64,000 nt of DNA from Glycine soja (lineage: Eukaryota; Streptophyta; Magnoliopsida; Fabales; Fabaceae): positions 47,547,534-47,611,533 of the forward strand of contig NC_041009.1 in NCBI RefSeq assembly GCF_004193775.1, in the 5' to 3' direction. The notes beneath the pieces are model-generated. The model saw only the letters and a list, made by a program, of their open reading frames with translations. It ran no database searches and was not told the DNA's origin. Shown piece after piece: positions 39,101 through 49,994 of this stretch (the stretch's first letter is position 1; each line of letters begins with the position of its first letter). A program made the translations under genes and the position numbers.

Positions 39101-41579
39101 GATATAGAATCTATAATTAAGATTAATTCAGTCAAACAAGTCAACAACTCAATATGTTCAAGTGTTAAAACTGTTCAAGATTCATTCCATCAAAAATCAA
39201 TTCTACCCAACTTTAAATCAAACAAGCCCATAATGTTTTTCAAGCTGAATTATCTAAATTTACTTGGAAAGCCAGATATGATATGAGATATGCAAGTGCA
39301 TTCTTATAAGAAACCTTTAGCACTGCACTCCTATAAGAACATCCCTCCTACCATAAAGAAACTCAAACTCCACATGCATGAGGACCAAAATACTTTGATC
39401 CAATGCTTCTACCTATTATTTGCCAGTTCTACTTGCTTTTTTTCTCAGATTGCCACTGTCTGCTCTCCTGTATAACAGTTCCACGTTCCACCTATCTTGA
39501 AACTTTTCAAAAGGGACTACTAATGCACTATGTAATTAAAAAAACTAGCGTACCCCATTGCCCAGAGGCTCTTCGCTATGCGAAGGTATGGGGGAGGGAT
39601 ATTGTACGCAGCCTTACCCTTGCATATGCAAAGAGGCTGTTTCCGGATTCGAACCCATGACCAACAGGTCACCAAGGCACTATGTAATTAACAGAAACTA
39701 TAAATTTTCACTAATTTAATCTAACTAAGGCAGCTACAGCTTTCACAAATGTAAACGAAAAATGCAAATTGTAGGAGGTCAAAATGGCAAATTAGGTAAC
39801 AAATTCATACAGAAACAACTGACTAAATGCAGAAAGGATAAGGCATAATATCAGAGTAACAAGGTAAGCTGCAATACCATAATTGGAAATTGAATATAGA
39901 TGCAAATAAATTAGGCTATTGCTTACCTTGCCCAAACTTCAATATTGCTGCAGTTATAAACACACTCAACACCTTCTTGAACACATCACCATTAAAGATT
40001 GCACTGGGATCCCCAGATCCATTCCAAGCAACAACAATCATAGCCTAATGAAAAATTAACCATTTTCAGAGGTAGAAAGAGAGCATCGAAAGGGGAAAAA
40101 ATGCTGACAAAGAAGGGGAGCAACAAAATGCAGAAAATATTTAATACCTGTAAACACAGAATGAAAAAACTCCACATTCGATCGAAACTTCTAAACATAT
40201 GCCAAAATGATCTAATCTCAACAAAATTCACTTTCCCAACCCATCTGTCTCTGCTAGGTGGCTTGTCATCCTGTACATTTCAGCAAGGCTTAAGATGCAG
40301 TGGTATATATAAAATATAACTATAAACATTCCAAACATAGAGCAAATGCATATCATAATTTCGTTTCTTGATTGGGAATAAAAGACTTGTCTAACCAAAC
40401 ATATCATGGCGTAAATTATCATTAACTATCCAAAGAACAGTATACAAGGAAATTTGTTATTTTGTTTATGAATTTTCTGTTCTGATACCCAAATTATATA
40501 AGCATCAAAAGAAAACCAATCTTACAAGTGAGGATAGAGTGAAAGAGCCTTGTATAATCAGGAAAGTTTAAAGCTACAATATGGTCAATGAAAAGTACAT
40601 ATTTCCACAACTCATGATCTAATGTGATCGATTGAGTTCTCATGTTTTGTAAGATCACAATTGACCCCAACATACACATTTCATATTTATGAATTTCATT
40701 TATTAAAACATAACTTGTGGAACCAAATACGAATTATTTGAAGACCAAAATGGTAGATTCTCTAAAAATCATTGCCACACTAAATGCAATAATTTGGGCA
40801 TTGTCTAAAAAACTTGACTTCATCAAAATACCTGCAGCCTCATAAATCATAATGTCCACCAATTGCCAAAACAGCAATAACAAGAAAGGCACCTCAATTA
40901 AATAAAATTATTCTTAGATATGGAAAACTCTTCTACATAGAAACAAAAGAACAAGTATAATACAATAAATAGTGTTGATCATGGTATTTATTGTAATGGC
41001 ATCTTTATAATACAGCATCTGTGGTGGTCTTAAACACACGGTTTTCAATCCATTATACCTCTGTTTTCTCCTATTTTAACATGATATAAGAGCTTATCCT
41101 AGGGATTGTTGTTGGGCCTATCATGCCACCCACTATCTAGCCACAATCGAACCACCCACAGTTGTTCAGTTCTGCAAACTTCATGCCCAAGATGTTCAGT
41201 CCTCAGCATGAGGGGGGCATTTGGGAGATTCCAAATCATCCAGTGATGAGGCAAAAATACTGTATATAAGTGGGGGCAGCCCACACCTTACAAGCAGGTT
41301 TTGCAGGGTTGAGGTAGGTCCATAACCCACTTTATAAGAATTAGTAAACAAATGAGGGAAGTACAATCTCAAGACTCAAGCTAATACATAGTAGTCAATG
41401 GTGGATAGCAGCACTGAGCGACCACCCCCAAAAATGCTGTAGCAGGATGACTGCTATTCTGAATACACACACACACACACATATACACATATATATACAC
41501 CACCCCCAAAAACGCTGAAGCAGGATGACTGCTATTCTGAATATATATACACACAAACAAACACATATAGCAAATAACA

Positions 41580-41616
<37 letters not shown>

Positions 41617-44600
41617 AATTAATAATATTTTATATTTATTCTACTCATTATTATATATATTTCATTTTTTTTTTTTTGCTCAGCACAAGTAGATTATATT
41701 ATAGATGAGTACCAGAGGTACTAAAGTACATATAGGGGATAGGTATACAGCAGATTCAAAACACTAAGAATCTGACTGAACCCATATAGGAAATATACAT
41801 GCCCTGCAAATCTAGTTGAAACTGTTACAAACATGGCCACTCCCTAGTTTTAGAAAACTGCTTTCAGGTGGGAGGACCAGTAGCTAAAGTGCATTGTGAA
41901 ACCCTTCTCCATAACCTTAAGCCAAGACCATAGTAGAAATAATGCATCATCCATCACTTTGCTTCCCTCGAAAGATTGATTATCAAAGACTACCCCGTTT
42001 CAATGCTTCCAAATGGTCCATGTTAGCACTACCTACCAGCACTTCCATCTTCTAGCTCTAAAACTCCAGCAGCAGACCTGTTATCATGTTGCAGAAAATG
42101 GTCTTTGGGATTGTGTGGAAATACACCCAATGCATTATATATATTTCATATTTCTTATTATTATATCAATTTCATTTAGTTATTACATCTTTTATTTATA
42201 TGCATTCTGATTATATAGATTTCTATGTTATCATATTATATTATATGTTATATATTTGTCCCTATCATATAATACATAATACTATGTATTAACATTTTTA
42301 AATATAGAGTACTTTATATTTTTATAATAGAATAATATATGATATATGATTAATTATAAAAAATGGGGGGAAACCCTCCACAGCAAAAATAGAATTTTAT
42401 ATTTGATTAATATTGTTTGTGTTGGAGAGTGGCCAATTAAAGGTGCATGTCCAATACCCACTCTGATCCAAAAAGCAAATGCAAGTAAGAAACCTAGTCT
42501 TTCTCCTATTAGCCGCCACCTAATCTTTCTCCTTAACTTTTTCTGCCTGGCCAGGAAAGTAAGAAAATTCCACCACTCCTCAGAAAAGCAGCTGTGCTCC
42601 ACCCAATTTTGACACACAAACTCTGTGATATTTAACCACAAATTGCAGCCACTTTTCCAGTGGCGGCAGTCACAACACACTTTTGTCTAAAACCCATTCA
42701 AATTCCAGAACTGCATCCCATGATTCGCTGTGATAGCAGGGCACTTGACTGCCTAGCTAATAGATAATCAAATAGAGGCAAGGCAACTTTCTACTACATT
42801 CACATAGAAAATCATTATCCAAGCACGCTGGGGAGCGTAGTTATCAGAATCTTATGATTTGATGTGATTTGGCTATCCATAAATTTGTATGTGATGAGTC
42901 ATGGATGATTCTGAATCTTGTAATGCATCGATAGTCTCTGATAAATATCACACAATTCAGCAATTCATTATTTTTTATTTTTTTACTTTTCTTTCAAAAA
43001 CTTATCAAAAAATTGAAAACATAGATAAGCTTAAATTTTTAAAATAAAGAGGGACTTAAGGAGCACTACTAAATACACCCTATTTGATTATTAGGTATTA
43101 GGGTTTAGTTTCATTTTCAGTCTTTTGAAATAGGGGTATCACAACAATCACCATATTTGCCTGTTCCACTTCTCTTCTTTCTTAATGAATTCTTATGTTA
43201 TCCAAAAAATAGTAATAACAGTCTAAAAAAGATCTAGAACCATATAAAATTCAAAGTGAGCAATAAAACCAGAAGCCTTGCAGCTATTCTCAAATTTTAA
43301 ATGAACAGGAAAATTAGTAATCAATACTTACATTTGATTTATCAAAAACCAGCTTTTCAGCTGGCAGGCAAAAGAAATCAGCATCAGCACGCATTGGCCA
43401 ACCTAATCGAAAACAATCAGCGGACCTACAATTATGTTGTTAAAAATCAACTCATTGATAGGTATGAGAATGAATAGAAGAGTAAATTTTAATCATTAAC
43501 TATACCAGAAATATTCATTTAAATCGTCATAGTTTCTCCATTGTGAATGTTTTGACCTTCCCTTTTTGCTACGTGCAGCTTCCTTTTGAGCAAGGAAATA
43601 TCAATTTATTTTCATATCATCAATGTGAAAAATGAAAGCAAAGAATTTTATATGGATGTTATGGCCACAAACAAAAAAAAAAGAAGGAAGGGTAGACTGT
43701 AATCAATGGGAGAAACACCTTAGCAATCACGTTATAGATAGGAGTGACAACTTTCCTTAAAAAAGCCTCATCTTCACCTCCATATGCTGGCTTCACATTC
43801 TCTCCCGTCATCGGACTGACATTACCCGCAAGCATACCATACAATTCAAAAGCCATCTACAGGACTCATAATGAAAAGAACCAAATGCATGTCAATATTC
43901 AACAAAAGTAACAAGTTACCATCAAAGATTCATTTAAAACCATCATGGCAAAGGTGACAATGTAAGAAAATACCAAAACCATAGGGAGAATACACACGGG
44001 CATTGCTACCAAAACAGTCATTATGCAATGCCAGGAAACAAGATAACAAAATCACAGCATGACAAAAGTAATATATAAGAACATCATGCTTCAATGCAAA
44101 CAGTCATTGACAGATATTACGTATAATAAAAATACAATACAACAACAATTAAAGATATACAGCATATTATATCTTTCCAAGACTGAAAAAGATATAAACA
44201 GCACATTATATCTTTCAAGACTGAAAGTTTACATGCATTAATTTTATAATATCAGCAACTCATGCAAGATACAGAATACTGATAGGTAGGGGTTCAATCA
44301 CGCATAAAACCTCATGTATTTCTGAACAAGGGGAAATAGCAAAATACTGATTAAAAAAGGGGTTCAATCACGCATTAAACAGGGTGCAAGGAATAAGTTA
44401 AGTGGAATATTTCCTCCATGAAGAATAGCGGCCAAGATGGCTGATACTTTCCAAGATAGTGGCCACAATTCACAGCTGAAACTTCCATGGCATCAAAACA
44501 GGACCGAGTCTCCACTACATTATAGAACACAATTAATAACCCTGTGTGACAGTGTGCCTATGCAACTAAGGGTTATCGAACGAGTCAAACTTCAACTGGT

Positions 44601-46676
44601 CAAAAAAGTTACGATGCATAAAAGTACAAAATATGGGTTATTCAATTTTTTCATGTTAAAAGGTTTGGAATAAAGGGGAGCAAGCACATCAAAGGATAGA
44701 GGAATAAGGAGAAACAACAGATTGCACAAGTCAGCAGAATAAGTGTTATTTTTGTTCCAAGGTGAAAACTGTAGAGAAACAAGTTCATCCACTAGCACAC
44801 ATATAAGCAGGAATCAATAAGTTTGGTAAGGAATTCATAGGTCATTTTATATCCAAAATTAGCTTTTCATTGCAAATGCTGAAAATGCATCAAAACATCC
44901 CTAAAAATCCGACAATGGGAAACAACAAATATGACTCTAAGCATTCTTGGAAAAGCAAATAAACATAAATTGGTTCAAGTTACAAAGCATACATGGTGAT
45001 ATATATAACAAAGGCATTCTGGCATGAATCTTAAGTTGGCAGCTTCACCCCATATTAGAAGATACAGACCCATATATAGTAGTTTGCGCTGCTGTACTTC
45101 TTGCTGAATGGTAGGTAACCTGCAATATGCATCCACAAGGCACATTACAAGGAGAACTGAAAAATACAAATTTATTTTATTGTAGACGAGTAGAACAAAG
45201 CTAAGAGCTGCAAGTCAGCAAAACAGTAACTATAGTATCTATCTTTCAACATTAAAACAGAAACACTCACCAAAGGCTACTTTTCCGACCCAGATACTTG
45301 CACCACTTTTTGTAATTCTTAAACAGTTTCTTCATCACTTCTGTCAGAGCACGCTCATCCAACTAATCAAACAAATCATACTAGTCACAATCAATACAAA
45401 TTATTGTACTGATTAGGTGGTGTTTTTTATTTTTCTGATTTCATTGTTGCTTGATATGTTTAACAATTACAAAAATGTCAACTTCTGTCAGAGCACGCTC
45501 GTCCAAACTTTATTGGTACATGTTTTTTTATTCTGTTTGACTTTTATTTTTATATAAATAAAAATAAACAGGGCTTTCTACAGACACTAAAATGGAAAAT
45601 ATGCATCAGTTAATTAAAGGCTGACCTTTGGTTGCTGATCAGGCTTTGGAAATTGTCTTATGTGAACATTAGCAAGCAGTAAGATCAAATGCTCTCTCTG
45701 ATTTGCAACATTGTGTTTCTGCATTATGTATAAAACTGTATATTAAAAACAAGAGGAGGCAAACAAGCTCAATTCAATTACTTAGTAATGAAGATGTTAA
45801 CTTTTTTTGATTTAGAAATAAAAATACGATATTAAAATTGATAAATAACCTCACAGTTTCTTATTGTGTTTTACCTGAAATCCAAACATCGACCCAAGCC
45901 AATCCAGGATGTCTTCATCCTTTTTTTTCTTGAAGTCCTTCGGCCAAGGAAGACCCCTAGTGTTACGAAGAGCATATACAGCAGCTTGGATCTGTAAAAC
46001 AGTAATGAATAAGTATTTTCATTAAAAGTAAGATGGTCAGAATTACACTATGTATGGAACTAAATATCATGCCTCAGGAAATCTCATTATAGCCTGGTTA
46101 GCACTATCAGGATCAAGAGGAAGAATATTATAAGGGACTAAGATCTCTGTTTTCTCAGCAACTTTATCTTGGGTCTCCAAAATCTGAAACGAAGACAATG
46201 CAATGGAAAATTAATCATGTATAGTGGTAATGTCAGTAACATCCTGTAAAACCCTAGCAAATTATTTGAATATGCATAAACAATGAAGGTTCACATAGAA
46301 GGGAAGCCCCCAATAGGAAGATAACATCTTAGGAGCCACAGAAAATAACCTCGCGATCAACTTCCATAGATTGTGTCATGTTAACAGCCTTCAAAACCTC
46401 AAAAAGAACATTAGCTGTGTTATATGCCTTGGTAAGCTGTGCACTGAAAGGAGACAACGGCAAACTATTAGTCACCCAATAACCAGATAACGAACATATC
46501 AAATAGAAAATTATCTGGAGAGTCTACCGGTCAGCTTTATCAGCAGCATTTTGTAAAGCTTGGATATATTTTTTGTAGTAATGCTGATAAAAACTCTGCA
46601 TCTCGCGAGCATCACTTTTCTTTACCCTTCCTTTCAAAGTTGGATCGTTTTCCTAACAATTATTGAACAAATTGAC

Positions 46677-46723
<47 letters not shown>

Positions 46724-47309
46724 GCATAAAATAACTTAAATTAAAACACAGGACCAAGTTCTTATTCATAAAATAAATTAAATTTTATGAATGAGAAGAC
46801 AAGTATAGTGTAAAGTAAGACATGCATTAGAAATATAAAGTCGGTTTGCTGAAAAGAGTTAACAGTAAAGCAGGGAAGGAAGGCAGAAGCTATGTATATG
46901 AAGTGCGAGAGAGAACGGTGGTTAGTTACTCTTTCAAGGCGTTGAAGAAGTGCAGTTTTGAATTGGCGAACACCACGACCACTTGAGTTGGGATCCAACC
47001 TATGAGCTTTCTCAAAGGCATAAAAACGGCCTGCAATGCAAAGATCAGCAAACATAAACTAAAAATAGCAACAAATTTGGTACGAAAGTGAAGAGAGAAA
47101 TGAAACATACAGAGATAAGCAACCCTTGGATGAGTCTTTTCAACTTCGTTAGCGACACGAAGAATGGGCGCAATCTCGACCAGAGAGGAAGGCACAACCT
47201 CACTGTCAATCACCGACTCTCCCAAGTTCCCCGCAGTCTGCGTCCGCATGATCCGCCTCGGCGGCGGCGCCTCCGAGGACGGCCCCGCGCCTCCTCTGGA
47301 CGACGACAT
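24120..47309 (-). CDS. CALS3: Callose synthase (1,3-beta-glucan synthase, GT48), CALS1/2/3 type, 42 coding exons
   Basis: Exons: 47309-47111, 47030-46930, 46652-46528, 46443-46350, 46183-46073, 45991-45875, 45718-45626, 45362-45271, 45119-44993, 43856-43719, 43582-43506, 43425-43332, 40270-40148, 40044-39927, 38589-38252, 38126-38074, 37970-37910, 37278-37197, 37116-37067, 36992-36906, 36149-36015, 35919-35825, 35694-35610, 35518-35358, 35149-35026, 34922-34816, 34725-34587, 34503-34352, 33614-33505, 33402-33274, 32570-32502, 32352-32166, 29814-29664, 28173-28054, 27977-27859, 27784-27701, 27053-26941, 26865-26636, 26406-25606, 25499-25449, 24947-24762, 24368-24120. Sum 5877 nt, 1958 residues; Arabidopsis CALS3 is about 1955. 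The enzyme makes callose from UDP-glucose at the plasma membrane and plasmodesmata. Order: Vta1-like N-terminus ([25 protein letters not shown]), FKS1-type region ([20 protein letters not shown]), first membrane block, large cytosolic catalytic loop ([35 protein letters not shown]), second membrane block ending [16 protein letters not shown]. The frame is intact. Assignment to CALS3 rather than CALS1/2 is from memory. Intron 5 has a GC donor. Confidence 0.95.
25080..25420. repeat. Interspersed legume repeat fragment in callose synthase intron 40
   Basis: It contains GGTTGAGTTAGGCCTAAACT, then AGATAAAGCCAAGTTAGAGT followed by TATATAAGTGAGG. Three other places in this gene (28375-28520, 33722-33890, 41090-41340) show related words (tatataagtggg, gttgaggtaggtcc, cccacatcagctagagata), which suggests scattered pieces of one dispersed repeat. 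In this copy the parts appear in permuted order, as at a head-to-tail junction. I recall this type as common in soybean introns; the class (LTR or other) is not settled. Confidence 0.45.
26529..26540. repeat. C12 homopolymer in callose synthase intron 38
   Basis: A run of 12 C residues then T and four more C, within the intron between exons 38 and 39. Simple-sequence variation only. Confidence 0.7.
27104..27340. mobile_element. MITE-like hairpin element in callose synthase intron 36
   Basis: The left end AGGTTTAAATATATTTAGTC and the reverse complement of the right end AGGCTTAAACATCTTTCTAG are imperfect terminal inverted repeats. They continue through TTTGCAATTTAGCGATC / CTTGCTATTTAGCTCC and further inward through a CGTCCTTAAAG / CGTCTTTAAAG pair. 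The unit is about 237 bp with no coding capacity and folds as a hairpin. A clean target duplication was not found. The ends resemble the element at 48330-48584. Confidence 0.65.
28375..28520. repeat. Degenerate piece of the interspersed legume repeat, callose synthase intron 33
   Basis: Words such as ggacctaaccccaaaagcta, acaagctggttttgtaaggt and taggcccaaaacccaa resemble the 3' part of the repeat seen at 41090-41340 (acaagcaggttttgcagggt, taggtccataaccca). Strongly diverged; the ends are not definable. Confidence 0.4.
33219..33256. repeat. G-run (G21 plus two TG6 units), callose synthase intron 30
   Basis: The + strand has 21 G residues followed by two T-separated runs of six G and a final TGG. 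The complement on the sense strand is C-rich and begins about 17 bases after the exon 30 donor. The G strand could form a quadruplex. Such runs are also prone to sequencing and assembly length error. Confidence 0.85.
33722..33890. repeat. Interspersed legume repeat fragment, callose synthase intron 28
   Basis: Contains AAGTCCCACATCAGCTAGAG, a TATATAAATGGG word and GTTAGACCCAAACCCGCATTC, in the order usual for this dispersed repeat. Related to the pieces at 25080-25420 and 41090-41340. Confidence 0.45.
39540..39676 (-). mobile_element. Au-type SINE in callose synthase intron 14
   Basis: Read on the minus strand: tRNA-like head with GGTGACCTGTTGGTCATGGG, a perfect B-box GGTTCGAATCC, then GGAAACAGCCTCTT, GGGTAAGGCTGCGTACAA and a short T-rich tail. 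This series of blocks is diagnostic of plant Au SINEs. The unit is about 137 bp and is flanked by a perfect 15-bp target duplication GCACTATGTAATTAA at 39525-39539 and 39677-39691. It is non-autonomous and needs LINE machinery. It lies in the same orientation as the host gene, well inside the intron. Confidence 0.88.
41090..41340. repeat. Interspersed legume repeat fragment, callose synthase intron 12
   Basis: Contains a GTATATAAGTGGGGGCAGCC word, ACAAGCAGGTTTTGCAGGGT and GTTGAGGTAGGTCC, the 3' block of the dispersed repeat also seen in introns 28, 33 and 40. The upstream part (GTTGGGCCTATCATGCC and beyond) is less conserved between copies. Confidence 0.45.
41421..41543. repeat. Two 45-base copies separated by CA/TA microsatellite
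   Basis: A 45-base unit beginning ACCACCCCCAAAAATGCTG and ending CTGCTATTCTGAATA occurs at 41421-41465 and again at 41499-41543 with few mismatches. The gap is filled with CA and TA repeats, and more TA repeats follow to about 41612. This is local tandem expansion in callose synthase intron 12. Confidence 0.8.
41666..42133 (-). mobile_element. 5'-truncated LINE (L1 type) 3' end in callose synthase intron 12
   Basis: On the minus strand the fragment encodes [38 protein letters not shown] and [14 protein letters not shown], the C-terminal tail of the ORF2 reverse-transcriptase protein of plant LINEs, broken by stops. A short 3' UTR and a poly-A tail of about 13 (41666-41678 read in reverse) follow. 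A perfect 16-bp target duplication ATTATATATATTTCAT flanks it (41650-41665 and 42134-42149). The duplication, tail and 5' truncation are the footprint of target-primed reverse transcription. It cannot move on its own. Confidence 0.9.
44161..44220. repeat. Short direct duplication in callose synthase intron 9
   Basis: The words cattatatctttccaagactgaaa-like recur: one copy at about 44161-44187 and a second at about 44201-44226 (CACATTATATCTTTCAAGAC). A separate 17-base word GGGGTTCAATCACGCAT recurs at about 44288 and 44359. Minor local duplications without coding content. Confidence 0.55.
45482..45507 (-). pseudogene. Relic copy of the exon-8 start inside callose synthase intron 7
   Basis: The minus strand here reads TTGGACGAGCGTGCTCTGAC and on to ACAGAAGT. 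This is 26 bases matching the first 26 bases of exon 8 (45362-45337), which encode LDERALTE, with a single mismatch. It lies about 120 bases upstream of the real exon in the direction of transcription. The match stops there and is not followed by the rest of the exon or a donor, so it is a non-functional duplicate scrap. Confidence 0.75.
46072..46073 (-). other. GC 5' splice site of callose synthase intron 5
   Basis: Exon 5 ends CCTGAG (Pro-Glu) and the next intron bases are GCATGA; the intron ends in CAG before ATCCAAGCTGCTG (IQAA, exon 6). Extending to the first downstream GT would put a TGA two codons after the Glu. The family protein reads PEIQAAV here, so a GC-AG intron (45992-46072) is required. 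GC donors make up roughly one percent of plant introns. Confidence 0.85.
46682..46719. repeat. (GA)n microsatellite in callose synthase intron 2
   Basis: About 18 GA dinucleotides (CT on the sense strand) in the intron between exons 2 and 3. A likely polymorphic marker site. Confidence 0.9.
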
Positions 47310-47327
47310 TCCGACCACTCTATAGAA

Positions 47328-47398
47328 CTGTGCAAAGAAAATGATGAGTAGGATGAATAATAAAGAAAGAGAAGAGAAGCATGAAAAAGTACTCTTAC
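47328..47398 (-). other. Probable 5' UTR intron of callose synthase
   Basis: Upstream of the ATG at 47309 the sense strand shows a donor-like CTGTCG/GTAAGAGT (exon up to 47399) and an acceptor TTTGCACAG followed by TTCTATAGAGTGG (exon from 47327). The 71-base gap has the T-rich character of a plant intron. The leader beyond it has short CT repeats. This is inferred from motifs only. Confidence 0.5.
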
Positions 47399-48329
47399 CG
47401 ACAGACAGAGAAAGGAGAATGGAGATTCGGATTGTGATTACTAATGTTGGAGCATATATAGAGAGAGAGAGAGATGCAGGAATGGAATTTGAAACCCTAG
47501 CACAGAGACAGAGAAGCTTATTAAGCTACTTCGAAGCTAAGGAAAAGGTGCAAAGAAAAGGAGAGAGTGAGAGGTTGCGGACATTTGCAGCACACAATAC
47601 AAAGACGTTTTCTTCTTTTTCCTCTTTTCTTTACTTTATTACTGATACTAATTAATAATTAATTACCTCTCCTCTGTGCTGTGACTGTGACTACTGTCTA
47701 CTGTAGTCAGCGTGGGGTCACTCCTTTTCTACCCATTTCGGTCTGTTCAAACAAAGGGACAAAATTTTCTTCCTTATAACCATCCTGCCACTTGCACAAC
47801 ATGCTTCACAGCTGTGCTTTTTCAATTTTCCCCATATTTTTATTATTAGCAGCAATCATATGTTGGCAAGACTACCAAACAACCATTTGACATAATTAGT
47901 CACCTCTTTTGTTCCTTGTCAAGTGATTTAGGAGATTCTTCATTTTATTTTATGTGTCTTCACGATCAATGATGAAGATTAATTAATTATAATCATAATT
48001 AATTTTATCTAATTATAATCAAATATTTGATCTGTAAAAACAACAAATATTTGTATTTTTTATTAACCATTCTTATTCTTTCACAATAAAACTTAAGATA
48101 CACTTTATCTAAAACAGGGATTATTCAATTTTTTTAACAAAAAAGAAGGGTTATGTACTGATTTTATAGTCATTCAATCATAACTTTTTACTTTTTATTA
48201 TGTATAATAAATTTATTGATTTTTAAAATAATTCAAATAATAATTTATAATTAAATTATAATATAAAATTATTTTACTCTATCACTACATAGGCATTGAA
48301 TTCCTGGAGTTTTGTTTTTTATTTAATTT

Positions 48330-48584
48330 AGACTTAAATATATTTTTCTCTTTGCAATTTAGTGATTTTTTATTTTTATTCCAATAAAAAAATTTATTTT
48401 ATTTGTTATAAAATATTTTTTTAAGTGTTTTATAACATTTTTCCTTATTAAAGCATTTTTTTACTATTCAAAATGTTATCTAAAAAGGATGAAAAAATAA
48501 AACAAATACATATTAAAGAAAAAATAATTGTAAAACAAAAATAAAAAAATCGCTAAATTATAAGAGACAAAGTATATTATCTTC
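48330..48584. mobile_element. MITE-like hairpin element, same family as 27104-27340
   Basis: The left end reads GACTTAAATATATTTTTCTC then TTTGCAATTTAGTGATTTTT. The reverse complement of the right end reads GATAATATACTTTGTCTC then TTATAATTTAGCGATTTTTT. These imperfect terminal inverted repeats share AAATATATTT...CTTTGCAATTTAG(C/T)GAT with the element in callose synthase intron 36. About 255 bp, no coding capacity. It lies roughly 1 kb upstream of the callose synthase start codon. Confidence 0.6.
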
Positions 48585-49952
48585 CATTTTTTTTTTTTTT
48601 TGAATGGGCAATTCATCATCCATAGATATATGGGGATTCGTAGTTAATATTTTTGTACCAAAAATAAAACTACTCTTTCAAAAATATGAAAGGTGTAGTA
48701 TACGGAAACAGTTCGTTCTAGGGACTTTTCAATATGATTTTGACCGTACGAAACGTGCAACCTACAAAATAAACGTTGTTAATGAATTAAATGAAGAAAA
48801 AAAAAAGAAAAATTGTGAATTTAAGCTCGTCAAAAAAATTATATACTTTGAATTAATTAAATAAAAAAAATTAAGCAAAGAGTATAAAGTACGAAATGTG
48901 CAACTGAAAGAGTATACAAATTCTTACAATCACTTGGTGTTTTCATAATTTTTATCCTAATTTTTCTTATTTTTACCACATCATTAATTTATTTTAATGT
49001 AATAATATTTATTGCTGACCATCATCAATGGATGGAGGAATCAAAATTATAATTTTTTTTAAAAATGAGACTAAAATTTAAATTTTAAAATTACAAAGAA
49101 ACTAAAATTGTGATTTAACCATAAAAAAATATAAGTTTATATACTTGCTACATCCGTGCTCACCAACTTTAGTTTGTATAACAGTACAAGGCTTAACCCA
49201 TTGATTGCTTTTGTTAGCAAAATTCTTGCATTTTTTTTTTAATGGAGTGGATAGCTTATAGCCGTTACAAAATTATTGCATGTGAACATTTAAAAATCTC
49301 AAAACAAAAAATTAAGAATACTTGTGTCGTATTGTACTTCCACAAAACAATTTTTGTATTAAATATTTAGTTATAAGAAATCGGCTTCGTGGCAAATTAA
49401 AATCTTTGTTTGGAAGTAGAGAGGACATAGTGAAAAAAGAAGGAAAAAATATTAATTATTCCCTCTGTTTTGGCTAAACAAAAAAAAAAAAATTTTAAAA
49501 CACAATAACACTTTTAGAAGTAGAGCATTGAAGTAGTCTCCTACAGTCCTATTTCTATCAATTCAGCCTACAATTATGAATTTTAGAATAATAAAATACT
49601 AAAATAAGTAACATTATTTTCAATTACTATCTTAAACTTTGAGGCAAGTTTGCATAGAAACAATTGTTTGTGTTATGCATAAAAAAATTGTTTCAGTGTT
49701 AATCAAGAATGAAAAGAAAATAAACTTGATATCATTTCAAGAATATAGAAAATGAGCATTCCCACTAAAACTGTTTATTATTATATTTTAATTTTAATAA
49801 GTTTTTAGTTTTTAAAAATATCACAGCTTCTATTTTATCTTTATAATTTTTTTATAAAAGGAATAACTCCTTTAAATACAGATAATAAAACCATAATAAG
49901 ATTTCAACGTCCCAGATAATAATGTAATCATTAACTAGCTCAATGCCTTTTA

Positions 49953-49994
49953 ATACATGTTGCATAAACTTAGATACATGTTGCATAAACTTAG
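49953..49994. repeat. Perfect tandem pair of a 21-bp unit
   Basis: The unit ATACATGTTGCATAAACTTAG occurs twice with no spacer. A simple local duplication in the spacer. Confidence 0.9.

Noticed and set aside
47088..47351. + strand frame opposite callose synthase exon 1
   Set aside because: Antisense shadow of the GC-rich first exon.
48604..48864. 86-residue + frame MGNSSSIDIWGFVVN...
   Set aside because: AT-rich and Lys-rich, next to a poly-T run and a hairpin element, with no splice context or family match.
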